Source: Oceanicola sp. 22II-s10i
GTDB lineage: Bacteria; Pseudomonadota; Alphaproteobacteria; Rhodobacterales; Rhodobacteraceae
DNA: 64,000 nt
NCBI RefSeq assembly: GCF_002210105.1
Contig: NZ_AQQU01000001.1
Coordinates: forward strand, 1,214,501 to 1,278,500
Direction of reading: 5' to 3'
The notes under the pieces are model-generated. The model made no database searches, was not told where the DNA came from, and saw only the letters and a list, made by a program, of their open reading frames with translations. This document shows positions 7,773 to 15,997 of this stretch, piece by piece (positions within the stretch are counted from its first letter, which is position 1; every line of letters begins with the position of its first letter). A program made the position numbers and the translations under genes.

Positions 7773-9097
7773 TGTCCTACGAGATGATCGCGATCCTCAT
7801 GTTCTCGAGCATGATGCTGATGCTGATCACCGGTCAGCGGGTGTTCGGGGCCATCGGCTTTGTCGCCGTGGTGGCGGCGCTGTTCCTGTGGGGCGACCGA
7901 GGCGGCTATGACCTGGGCTTCGCCGCCGCGATGAAGCTGATGAAGTGGTATCCGCTGCTGACGCTGCCGATGTTCATCTTCATGGGCTACGTCCTGTCGG
8001 AAAGCCGGATCGCGGATGACCTGTACAAGATGTTCCACGTCTGGATGGGCGGGCTGCACGGCGGGCTGGCCATCGGGACGATCGGGCTGATGGTGCTGAT
8101 CTCGGCCATGAACGGGCTGTCGGTGGCCGGGATGGCCATCGGCGCGACCATCGCGCTGCCGGAACTGCTGAAACGCGGCTATGACAAGCGGATGGTGACA
8201 GGGGTGATCCAGGCGGGATCGTCCTTGGGTATCCTCGTGCCACCCTCGGTGGTGCTGGTGCTTTACGCGATGATCGCGCGGCAGCCGGTCGGGCAGCTGT
8301 GGCTGGCGGGCGTGGTGCCGGGACTGATGATGGCCTTCTTCTTCATCGTCTACATCGCGATCCGCTGCCGGTTGCAGCCGGAACTCGGCCCGGTGCTGAG
8401 CCGCGAGGAGCGCAATGTTCCGATGCGGGAAAAGCTGCGCCTGCTGGGGGCAGGGCTGCTGCCGCTCGGCATCTTCTTCGTCATGATGGTGCCCTTCGTG
8501 AAGGGCTGGACCTCGCTGGTGGAAAGCTCGGCCATCGGGGCCATTGCGGCCTTCCTCGCCGCCGTGGTGAAGGGCCGGATGACGCGGCAGGTTTTCGAGA
8601 CGACGGTGCGGAACACGCTGGGGATTTCCTGCATGTTCATGTGGATCATCCTCGCCGCGCTGGCCTTTGGCGCGGTGTTCGACGGGCTGGGCGCGGTCAA
8701 GGCGATCGAGAGCCTGTTCACCGAGAAGCTGGGCCTCAGCCCGTGGTGGATCCTCGTACTGATGCAGCTGAGCTTCATCCTGATGGGGACGTTCCTGGAC
8801 GACACCGCGATGCTGGTGATCGTCGCGCCGCTCTACGTGCCGCTGGTCGGCGCGCTCGGCTTCGATCTCGTGTGGTACGGTGTGCTTTATACCATCACCT
8901 GCCAGATCGCCTACATGACCCCGCCCTTCGGCTACAACCTGTTCCTGATGCGCGCGATGGCGCCGCCCGAGATCGGGCTGAAGGACATCTACACCTCCAT
9001 CATCCCCTTCGTGGGCGTCATGGTGGTGACACTCGTCGTGCTGATGCTGTTCCCCGGCATCGCGCTGTGGCTGCCGGACCTGATTTACAACAACTGA
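7772..9097 (+). CDS. dctM: TRAP transporter large permease (DctM)
   Basis: A 441-residue polytopic protein matching the DctM family, which carries the ion-coupled transport pathway. It has the usual tandem inverted-repeat layout of roughly 12 spans, with characteristic segments such as GLMVLISAMNGLSVAGMAIG, GSSLGILVPPSVVLVLYAM and the C-terminal TPPFGYNLFLMRA. TRAP systems import carboxylates, sulfonates and related acids using sodium. The gene begins in a TGATG overlap with dctQ, and the binding protein follows 56 bases downstream. Confidence 0.9.
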   Translation: MSYEMIAILMFSSMMLMLITGQRVFGAIGFVAVVAALFLWGDRGGYDLGFAAAMKLMKWYPLLTLPMFIFMGYVLSESRIADDLYKMFHVWMGGLHGGLAIGTIGLMVLISAMNGLSVAGMAIGATIALPELLKRGYDKRMVTGVIQAGSSLGILVPPSVVLVLYAMIARQPVGQLWLAGVVPGLMMAFFFIVYIAIRCRLQPELGPVLSREERNVPMREKLRLLGAGLLPLGIFFVMMVPFVKGWTSLVESSAIGAIAAFLAAVVKGRMTRQVFETTVRNTLGISCMFMWIILAALAFGAVFDGLGAVKAIESLFTEKLGLSPWWILVLMQLSFILMGTFLDDTAMLVIVAPLYVPLVGALGFDLVWYGVLYTITCQIAYMTPPFGYNLFLMRAMAPPEIGLKDIYTSIIPFVGVMVVTLVVLMLFPGIALWLPDLIYNN

Positions 9098-9153
9098 ACC
9101 AGACCCCCGGACAGGGGGCGAACAACCCAACCCGAAACAGGGAGATAGAAGAG

Positions 9154-10191
9154 ATGACGATTTCCAGAAGAAAGCTGCTCGGCGCCGCCGCGATGGCCGC
9201 GCCCGCGACGCTCGCCGCCCCGCGGATCGGGCGCACGCAGGAGCCGATCAAGTGGCGGATGCAGACCTATGCGGGCGCCGCCCTGGGCGAGCATGTGACC
9301 AAGCCCATCGTCGACTTCATCAACGAGGCGGCGGATGGCGAGATGGAGGTGGAGCTCTACTTCGCCGACCAGATCGTGCCGACGGGCGAGCTGTTCCAGG
9401 CGCTGCAGCGCGGCACCATCGACATGGTGCATTCGGATGACGACTCGATGGCCTCGCCGACGCCGGTGCGCCAGTTCGGCGGCTATTTCCCCTTCGCCAC
9501 CAAGCACATCCTCGACGTGCCGGTGCTGTTCAACCAGTACGGCCTGGCCGACATCTGGAAGGCGGAATACGAGAAGGTCGGCGTGACATGGCTGTCCTCG
9601 GCCGGGCAGGATCCGTGCAACTTCAACACCAAGAAGGAGATCACGACGCTCGGCGATCTGGACGGGCTGAAGCTCTACACCTTCCCGACGGCGGGCCGGT
9701 TCCTGGCCAAGTTCGGCGTGGTGCCGGTGAACATCCCCTACGAGGATGCCGAGGTCGCGGTGCAGACGGGCGAGCTGGACGGCATGTCGTGGTCGGGCAT
9801 CACCGAGGATTACACGGTAGGCTGGGCGAACGTGACCGACTACTTCCTGACCAACAACATCTCGGGCGCCTGGATCGGGTCGATCTTCGCCAACCAGGGA
9901 CGCTGGGCGGATCTGCCGGATCACCTGAAGCAGCTGGTCATGGCCGCGATCAAGGCCGCCGACACCTATCGCAACCAGTGGTACTGGGGCGGCGAGGCGA
10001 AGCTGCGGGCGACCGGCGACAAGCTGGAACTGCGGTCCGTGCCGCCGGAAGAATGGGCCGAGGTCGAGAACGCGGCCAAGGAGTTCTGGAAGGAGATCGC
10101 GCAGGAAGGCGAGATCGAATCCAAGATCGTCGGCATCTTCGAAGAGTACAACGGCGTCATCAACCAGGCCGGACCTCCGTACACGTTCTGA
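9154..10191 (+). CDS. dctP: TRAP transporter substrate-binding protein (DctP)
   Basis: A 345-residue periplasmic binding protein. The N-terminus SRRKLLGAAAMAAPATLAAP has a twin-arginine signal (SRRKLL), so export is probably by Tat. The mature part shows DctP-family features, including ADQIVPTGELFQALQRGTIDM and an IPYEDAEVAVQTGELDGMSW segment near the substrate-binding Arg/Trp region. The start is ATG 9154, preceded by GGGAGATAGAAGAG. It is the last gene before a block of strong hairpins. The ligand is unknown; neighbouring glutamine synthetase-like, alcohol and aldehyde dehydrogenase genes suggest an amine-containing or hydroxylated acid. Confidence 0.88.
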   Translation: MTISRRKLLGAAAMAAPATLAAPRIGRTQEPIKWRMQTYAGAALGEHVTKPIVDFINEAADGEMEVELYFADQIVPTGELFQALQRGTIDMVHSDDDSMASPTPVRQFGGYFPFATKHILDVPVLFNQYGLADIWKAEYEKVGVTWLSSAGQDPCNFNTKKEITTLGDLDGLKLYTFPTAGRFLAKFGVVPVNIPYEDAEVAVQTGELDGMSWSGITEDYTVGWANVTDYFLTNNISGAWIGSIFANQGRWADLPDHLKQLVMAAIKAADTYRNQWYWGGEAKLRATGDKLELRSVPPEEWAEVENAAKEFWKEIAQEGEIESKIVGIFEEYNGVINQAGPPYTF

Positions 10192-10211
10192 TCCGGGCCT
10201 GACCTGAATGA

Positions 10212-10329
10212 GCGCGGCCCGTTGGGCCGCGCACACCTTTACTTGGCGTATCCCGGCCGGTGGCCGGGATACGCGATGCCTCCGGCGGGGGGTGAGCGGC
10301 GAAAAAGAAAACGTCCAATGGACGTTTTC
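10212..10329. repeat. Three consecutive perfect hairpins with 3-base loops
   Basis: Stem 1 is GCGCGGCCC (10212-10220) with GGGCCGCGC (10224-10232). Stem 2 is GTATCCCGGCC (10248-10258) with GGCCGGGATAC (10262-10272). Stem 3 is GAAAACGTCC (10307-10316) with GGACGTTTTC (10320-10329). All are mismatch-free and all have 3-base loops. They fill much of the 264-base gap between dctP and the glutamine synthetase-like gene. Stem 1 may be a terminator or a 3' end protector for the binding-protein mRNA. Confidence 0.7.
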
Positions 10330-10455
10330 AGCCGCGAACGGGCGAAGCCCTGGCGGGTTGAGCCGGAGCCGACACCGCCCCGCATTGCGAATCCCGGGTC
10401 TCCGCGCATATGTGCGGGGGCCTTACCCGACCGACGACCCTGAAAGGACGCGACG

Positions 10456-11820
10456 ATGCCCGGCAATCTTTCCTTCAACGATCTCAAGAAAGCGACCAAG
10501 GCGGGCGAGATCGACACGGTGCTGGTGTGCCTCGTCGACATGCAGGGCCGCCTGATGGGCAAGCGCTTCACCGCCGTGCATTTCGTGGAAAGCGGATGGG
10601 AAGAGACCCATTGCTGCAACTACCTGCTGGCCACCGACATCGACATGGCGACGCCCGATGGCTACGCCTCGACCTCGTGGGCGGCGGGCTATGGCGACTA
10701 CGTGCTCAAGCCGGACATGGAGACGCTGCGGCTGGTGCCCTGGCTCGAGGGGACGGCGATGGTGCTGTGCGATGTCCTCGACCACCACACCCATGAGGAC
10801 GTGCCGCATTCGCCGCGCGCGATGCTCAAGACGCAGATCGCGCGGGCCGAGGCGCTCGGCCTGACGCCGATGATGGCGACGGAGCTGGAGTTCTTCTTCT
10901 TCGAGGGGACCTACAACGACCTGATGCGCTCGGGCTATCGCGAGCTGAAGCCCTATTCGCCCTACAACATCGACTACCACATGCTGGGGACGATGAAGGA
11001 GGAGCACGTCATGCGGCCGATCCGGAACCATCTGGTCGCCGCCGGTGTGCCGGTCGAGAATTCCAAGGGCGAGGCCGAGGCGGGGCAGGAGGAGCTGAAC
11101 ATCCGCTACGCCGCCGCGATGGACTGCGCGGATCACCACACCATCGCCAAGCAGGCGATCAAGGAGATCGCGTTCCAGAAGGGCGTGTCGGCCACGTTCC
11201 TTGCGAAATGGAAAGCGGGGAAGGTCGGCTCCGCCGCGCATATCCACCTGTCGCTGTGGAAGGGTGGCACGCCTGCCTTCTTCGACAAGGACGCCCCGCA
11301 TGGCATGTCCGACCTGATGAAGAGTTTCTGTGCCGGGATGCTGAAATACGCGGGCGACGTCACGTGGTTCATGGCGCCCTATGTCAATTCCTACAAGCGT
11401 TTCGCCAAGGGCACCTTCGCGCCGACCAAGATCGCGTGGTCGGTGGACAACCGCACCGCCGGGTTCCGCCTGTGCGGCGAGGGGACCAAGGGCGTGCGGA
11501 TGGAGTGCCGGATCCCCGGCTCGGACATGAACCCCTACCTGGCCGAGGCGGCGCTGCTGGCCGCCGGGCTGAAGGGTATCGAGGAAGGGCTGACTCTGGA
11601 CGGGCCGGTGACGGGCGACATCTACGACGATGCCTCGGTCCCCGAGGTGCCGCGTTCGCTGGGGGCGGCGACGGAGCGGATGCGCGCTTCGGCCATGCTG
11701 CGCGAGGCGTTCGGGGATTTCGTGGTGGACCACTACGTGCGCACGGCGGAGGTCGAGCAGGAGACGTTCGACGCCGTGGTGACGGACTGGGAAATCGCGC
11801 GCGGGTTCGAGAAGTCATGA
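10456..11820 (+). CDS. Glutamine synthetase family protein (probable gamma-glutamyl-amine ligase)
   Basis: A 454-residue type-I-like glutamine synthetase homologue. Metal and substrate motifs are present: MATELEFFFFE (about 139-149), a KGEAEAGQEELNIRYA block, GSAAHIHLSLW (about 258-268), NSYKRF (about 311-316) and RMECRIPGSDMNPYLA. I do not see the adenylylated-tyrosine segment of housekeeping GlnA. The gene sits beside dehydrogenases, an amidohydrolase and a transporter rather than nitrogen-control genes. These points favour a PuuA/GlnA4-like enzyme that ligates glutamate to an amine. The start ATG 10456 follows AAAGGACG. The amine substrate is not identifiable from sequence. Confidence 0.8.
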   Translation: MPGNLSFNDLKKATKAGEIDTVLVCLVDMQGRLMGKRFTAVHFVESGWEETHCCNYLLATDIDMATPDGYASTSWAAGYGDYVLKPDMETLRLVPWLEGTAMVLCDVLDHHTHEDVPHSPRAMLKTQIARAEALGLTPMMATELEFFFFEGTYNDLMRSGYRELKPYSPYNIDYHMLGTMKEEHVMRPIRNHLVAAGVPVENSKGEAEAGQEELNIRYAAAMDCADHHTIAKQAIKEIAFQKGVSATFLAKWKAGKVGSAAHIHLSLWKGGTPAFFDKDAPHGMSDLMKSFCAGMLKYAGDVTWFMAPYVNSYKRFAKGTFAPTKIAWSVDNRTAGFRLCGEGTKGVRMECRIPGSDMNPYLAEAALLAAGLKGIEEGLTLDGPVTGDIYDDASVPEVPRSLGAATERMRASAMLREAFGDFVVDHYVRTAEVEQETFDAVVTDWEIARGFEKS

Positions 11821-11825
11821 TCACA

Positions 11826-11873
11826 GGCGATTGCTCGCAATCGCCGGTCGGCAGAAGATCGCAGGCGATCTTC
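11826..11873. repeat. Two adjacent perfect 9-bp hairpins
   Basis: GGCGATTGC (11826-11834) pairs with GCAATCGCC (11837-11845), and GAAGATCGC (11854-11862) pairs with GCGATCTTC (11865-11873), each with a 2-base spacer. They follow the glutamine synthetase-like stop immediately and precede the aldehyde dehydrogenase by 126 bases. They may stabilise the upstream message or attenuate read-through. Nothing else is evident in this gap. Confidence 0.6.
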
Positions 11874-11999
11874 GAGAGACCACTGCGGTTGAGTTGGGAG
11901 CCGTCCGGCGCCTGAGCGGTGCCGCGCCACCCCGCGGGTCGTCCCGCCCCTCTGTTCCGCGAGGGTTACACGCGGTTCGATTGTGCTGAGTAAAGACAG

Positions 12000-13373
12000 A
12001 TGACCAAACTCACCCTGATTTCCCCCATCGACGGCTCGGTGCTGGCCGAACGTCCGGTGATGTCCCTCGAGGCCGCGCAGTCCGCCGCCGATCAGGCGCG
12101 CGCGGCGCAGAAGCTCTGGGCGGCGCGACCGATCGAGGAGCGGATCGAGCTCGTCATGGCCGGGGTCGCGAAGATCGGCGAACAGACGGAGCGGATGGCG
12201 AAGGAACTGGCGCTCCAGATGGGCCGGCCGATCCGCTACGGCGGCGAGTTCGGCGGGTTCAACGATCGGGCGAGCTACATGGCCTCGATCGCCAAGGACG
12301 CGCTGGCGCCGATCATGGTCGAAGACAGCAACACCGCGAAGCGGATGATCAAGCGGCTGCCGGCGGGTGTCGTTCTGATCGTGGCGCCGTGGAACTATCC
12401 TTACATGACCGCCATCAACACGCTGGCGCCCGCGCTGATCTCGGGCTCCACCGTCATCCTGAAACACGCGACCCAGACCCTGATGGTGGGCGAGCATCTG
12501 GCCGAGGCGTTCCATGCGGCGGGCGTGCCCGAAGATGTGTTCCGGAACGTGCACTGGGATCACGACACGACCTCGGCCCTGATCGCGGAGCGCGCGTTCG
12601 ACGTGGTGAACTTCACCGGCTCGGTCGGCGGGGGCCGCGCGATGGAGAAGGCGGCGGCGGGGACCTTCACGCAGGTCGCGACGGAACTGGGCGGCAAGGA
12701 TCCGGGCTATGTCCGGGCGGATGCGGATGTGGACGCCGCCGTGGCCGGGCTGATCGACGGGGCGATGTTCAACTCGGGCCAGTGCTGCTGCGGGATCGAG
12801 CGGATTTACGTGCACGAGAGCCGCTATGACGAGTTCGTCGAGAAGGCCGTGGCGCTGGTCAGGACCTACAAGCTGGGCGATCCGATGGACCGGGAGACGA
12901 CGATCGGGCCGATGGCCAACGTGCGCTTTGCCAGGGTCGTGCGGGATCAGCTGACGCAGGCGCTGGAGATGGGCGCGACCGCCCATATCGACACCTTCCC
13001 CGAAGATGACGGTGCGGCCTATGTCACGCCGCAGATCCTGACCGACGTCACCCACGAAATGGCGGTGATGACCGAGGAGACCTTCGGCCCGCTGGTCGGT
13101 ATCATGCCGGTGCGCGACGACGACCACGCGGTCGAGCTTATGAACGACTGCCAGTACGGTCTGACCGTGTCGCTCTGGACCAAGGATGTCGAGGCCGCCG
13201 AGGCGCTCGGCGACCGGCTGGAGACGGGCACGGTGTTCATGAACCGCTGCGATTACCTCGACCCGGCGCTGTGCTGGACCGGCTGCAAGGACACCGGGCG
13301 CGGCGCGGGTCTGTCGGTGCTGGGCTACCACGCGCTGACCCGTCCGAAATCCTACCACCTGAAGAAGGGCTGA
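12000..13373 (+). CDS. NAD(P)-dependent aldehyde dehydrogenase
   Basis: A 457-residue aldehyde dehydrogenase. The cofactor-binding APWNYPY segment is near 130, the Rossmann FTGSVGGGRAME loop near 205, the general-base Glu in ATELGGKDPG near 227, and the catalytic cysteine in FNSGQCCCG near 257-265; TEETFGPL follows near 360. It oxidises an aldehyde to an acid in the cytoplasm. It is followed after 5 bases by an iron-type alcohol dehydrogenase, so the pair probably performs consecutive alcohol to aldehyde to acid oxidation. With the upstream ligase this suits a gamma-glutamyl amino-alcohol route, which is inference. The exact substrate is unknown. Confidence 0.88.
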   Translation: MTKLTLISPIDGSVLAERPVMSLEAAQSAADQARAAQKLWAARPIEERIELVMAGVAKIGEQTERMAKELALQMGRPIRYGGEFGGFNDRASYMASIAKDALAPIMVEDSNTAKRMIKRLPAGVVLIVAPWNYPYMTAINTLAPALISGSTVILKHATQTLMVGEHLAEAFHAAGVPEDVFRNVHWDHDTTSALIAERAFDVVNFTGSVGGGRAMEKAAAGTFTQVATELGGKDPGYVRADADVDAAVAGLIDGAMFNSGQCCCGIERIYVHESRYDEFVEKAVALVRTYKLGDPMDRETTIGPMANVRFARVVRDQLTQALEMGATAHIDTFPEDDGAAYVTPQILTDVTHEMAVMTEETFGPLVGIMPVRDDDHAVELMNDCQYGLTVSLWTKDVEAAEALGDRLETGTVFMNRCDYLDPALCWTGCKDTGRGAGLSVLGYHALTRPKSYHLKKG

Positions 13374-13378
13374 CCCAC

Positions 13379-14527
13379 ATGGCACCGAAAGCCAACTGGT
13401 CCTATCCGACCGCCATCCGCTTTGGCGCGGGGCGTATTTCCGAACTGGCGGAGGCCTGCATCGCGGCGGGCATCCAGAAGCCGCTGCTTGTGACCGACAA
13501 GGGTCTGGCGGGGATGCAGATCACCAAGGACGCGCTGGCGATCCTCGATGGCGCGGGTCTGGGCGCGGCGATCTTTTCCGACGTCGACCCGAACCCGAAC
13601 GAGAAGAACGTCGACGAGGGGCTGAAGGTTTATCGCGAGGGCGGGTTCGACGGCGTCGTGGCCTTTGGCGGCGGCTCGGGTCTGGACCTCGGCAAGACGC
13701 TGGCCTTCATGGCGGGGCAGGCGCGCCCCTTGTGGGATTTCGAGGACATCGGCGACTGGTGGACCCGCGCCGACCCGGCCGGGATCGCGCCCATCGTGGC
13801 GGTGCCGACCACGGCGGGCACAGGCTCCGAGGTGGGGCGCGCGGGCGTCATCACCAATTCGGTGACGGAAGAGAAGAAGATCATCTTCCACCCCAAGATG
13901 CTGCCCTCGGTCGTGATCTGCGATCCTGAGCTGACCGTGGGGATGCCGAAGCACATCACGGCGGGCACCGGGCTCGACGCCTTCGCGCATTGCGTGGAGG
14001 CCTATTCCTCGCCGCACTATCACCCGATGTCCCAGGGCATCGCGCTGGAGGGGATGCGGCTGGTGGTCGACAACCTGCCGAAAGCCTATGCCGACGGCGG
14101 CGATCTGGAGGCGCGGGCGAACATGATGTCCGCCGCAGCAATGGGCGCCGTGGCGTTCCAGAAGGGCCTCGGCGCGATCCATGCGCTGAGCCATCCGATC
14201 GGGGCGATCCATCACACCCACCACGGCACCACCAATGCGGTCTGCATGCCCGCCGTGCTGCGGTTCAACGCGGATGCCATCGCGGGGCGGTTCGACCGGG
14301 CGGCGGGCTATCTGGGCATCGAGGGCGGCTTCGAGGGGTTCAAAGCCTATGTCGACGGGCTGAACGACAGCCTCGGGATCCCGAAGACGCTCAAGGCGCT
14401 CGGGGTGAAGGATCCGGATTTCGCCCGCCTCACGGCGGCGGCGCTGAAGGATCCCAGCACCGGCGGCAACCCGGTCGAGATGACCGAGGCGAACACCCGC
14501 GCGCTGTTCGAAGAAATTGCCGGGTAG
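13379..14527 (+). CDS. Iron-containing alcohol dehydrogenase
   Basis: A 382-residue group III alcohol dehydrogenase. The nucleotide loop FGGGSGLDLGKT is near 97-108 and PTTAGTGSE near 142-150. Metal ligands are expected in GTGLDAFAHCVEAY and in IHALSHPIGAIHHTHHG. ATG 13379 is chosen because the Fe-ADH fold begins at NWSYPTAIRFGAGR. The gene follows the aldehyde dehydrogenase directly and ends the catabolic island. Relatives oxidise or reduce small alcohols, including ethanolamine-, propanediol- and hydroxy-acid-derived compounds. Confidence 0.88.
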   Translation: MAPKANWSYPTAIRFGAGRISELAEACIAAGIQKPLLVTDKGLAGMQITKDALAILDGAGLGAAIFSDVDPNPNEKNVDEGLKVYREGGFDGVVAFGGGSGLDLGKTLAFMAGQARPLWDFEDIGDWWTRADPAGIAPIVAVPTTAGTGSEVGRAGVITNSVTEEKKIIFHPKMLPSVVICDPELTVGMPKHITAGTGLDAFAHCVEAYSSPHYHPMSQGIALEGMRLVVDNLPKAYADGGDLEARANMMSAAAMGAVAFQKGLGAIHALSHPIGAIHHTHHGTTNAVCMPAVLRFNADAIAGRFDRAAGYLGIEGGFEGFKAYVDGLNDSLGIPKTLKALGVKDPDFARLTAAALKDPSTGGNPVEMTEANTRALFEEIAG

Positions 14528-14550
14528 GCCATAGGGGCCGCTCCGGTTAG

Positions 14551-14580
14551 CATGAAGGCATTTGGAGAAATGCCTTCATG
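14551..14580 (+). promoter_or_regulatory. Perfect 13-bp hairpin enclosing the ribosome binding site and start codon
   Basis: CATGAAGGCATTT (14551-14563) pairs perfectly with AAATGCCTTCATG (14568-14580). The four loop bases are GGAG, the likely Shine-Dalgarno sequence. The last three bases of the right arm are the ATG of the next gene (14578-14580). The start codon would therefore be sequestered in a stem. It could be a translational switch, or it could end the upstream transcript. Confidence 0.55.
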
Positions 14581-14949
14581 TCGCGACCTGCTCTCATTCT
14601 GGGGCTCCTGATCCTCTGGATCGTGCTTTGCGCCCTGTCGATCATCGTCCCGGCCAATACCGCGCCCACCGATTTCGGGTTCACGCGCGGAATGAACCGG
14701 GTCACCCTTTTCTTCCAGTTCCAGGCCCTCGGGCTGTTCGTGGCCATTGCGCTGTGGTCCGTGTCGCGGCGCGCCGAGACGCCTCTGCTCAGATGGGCGG
14801 GGCGGGTGCCGATCCTGATCGCGCTGCTGGGCGTCGTGGCGCTGATCGGGGTGATCCTCTGGGCGCGCTATGCCGATCCGATCAACGTCGCGCCGCCGCC
14901 GGACCGCCCCGCCACTGCGCTTGCGCCCGCCGCCCCGGCGACGGACTGA
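14578..14949 (+). CDS. Small membrane protein of unknown function
   Basis: A 123-residue protein with three predicted membrane spans (about residues 5-26, 45-63 and 77-95) and a Pro/Ala-rich C-terminal tail of about 25 residues. I do not recognise a family. The start lies inside a perfect hairpin whose loop holds GGAG. Its stop overlaps the start of the following secreted protein (TGATG), so the two are probably made together as envelope proteins. The open frame, translation coupling and consistent codon use support a real gene. Confidence 0.65.
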   Translation: MSRPALILGLLILWIVLCALSIIVPANTAPTDFGFTRGMNRVTLFFQFQALGLFVAIALWSVSRRAETPLLRWAGRVPILIALLGVVALIGVILWARYADPINVAPPPDRPATALAPAAPATD

Positions 14950-15917
14950 TGCGCTGGCTGGCGCTGTGGCTGCTGGCGCTGGTCCCATCCGGTGCGGCAG
15001 CGATGATCTGTCCAGCCGCCGAGGGACGGCAGGCGTTTTCGCAGGATGGAATCCGGCTGGAGGCGGGTGAGCGTCAGGCCATCGGTTTCGGTCCGGGGCT
15101 GGTGCTGGTCTTCGACCCCGCGCCGCACGGCTGGAGCGCCCGTGTCACCGATGCGGCGCGGCGGGACATCAGCGGGATGAGCGCGCCGCGCTTCGGTGTG
15201 GACCCGCGCGATCTGGCGGGCTGGCATTTCAGGAACGCGGCGAACACCGGTCCGAATGCCGGAGACGTCAACGCGCCCCAGTCGGCACGCGACATCCGCT
15301 TCGATCCGGGCCTTGCCGGAACCGCGGGTGTGCGGCCGGGGGAGCCGGCGGATGCCGATGCTGCGCCCGGTCGTGGTTTGCTGGTCCTGCGGGACGTCGT
15401 CCTGACGCCACCGGAGGCCGGACAGCGCGCAAGGATGCTGACGGTCACGCTCGATCTCTGCCTGACATGGCCGGTGCCGAAGTCGGACGCGCCTGAGGGT
15501 GCGACGTTCCTTGCCGGATGCGGGGTCGACTTCGGGCGCTGGCGGCTGGCCCAATGGCCAGCGCCCCCGGTGCTGACCGGGCAGTTCGGCGGAGGCCCGG
15601 CCCCGGATGCGGTTGCCATTGCCCGCGACGACAGCGATGCACCGGCGCTGCTCCTCTGTCTCGACGGCACCAGACTCTCGGTGGCCGAGGATGGCGCGGG
15701 GCTGGTGCCGCCGGGCTTGCTGGCGAGGGCCGAAGCTTGGCGGGTGGTGCCGGCTGATCACGGCGGGTTCGGATACCAAGGCGAACCGCCCTGGCCCGAC
15801 ACCGACGGGGCGGTGATCGTGCTGGAGCGGATCGAGAAGTCGATGGACCTGATTTACGTCAGCCAAGGGCACTGGCGAGGGCAGCGGCAGTTTTCCCTAG
15901 TCACGAAAGAGCCTTAG
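14949..15917 (+). CDS. Secreted or periplasmic protein of unknown function
   Basis: A 322-residue protein beginning with a signal peptide (RWLALWLLALVPSGAAAMICP, cleavage probably after Ala). The rest is soluble and rich in Gly, Asp and Arg, with several cysteines (CPAAEG, LDLCLTW, AGCGVDF, LLLCLDG) that could form disulfides in the periplasm. No catalytic motif or known domain was recognised. It overlaps the upstream small membrane protein by one base and precedes the PqiA genes by 80 bases. A link to the MCE operon is possible but unsupported. Confidence 0.6.
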   Translation: MRWLALWLLALVPSGAAAMICPAAEGRQAFSQDGIRLEAGERQAIGFGPGLVLVFDPAPHGWSARVTDAARRDISGMSAPRFGVDPRDLAGWHFRNAANTGPNAGDVNAPQSARDIRFDPGLAGTAGVRPGEPADADAAPGRGLLVLRDVVLTPPEAGQRARMLTVTLDLCLTWPVPKSDAPEGATFLAGCGVDFGRWRLAQWPAPPVLTGQFGGGPAPDAVAIARDDSDAPALLLCLDGTRLSVAEDGAGLVPPGLLARAEAWRVVPADHGGFGYQGEPPWPDTDGAVIVLERIEKSMDLIYVSQGHWRGQRQFSLVTKEP

Positions 15918-15997
15918 CCACCCGGTTCGGGTGGTTGACCCCGGTGCGTGCTGCTATACCCTTCACGCAATCCTGCTGCGGGACACATACGGCTGCC

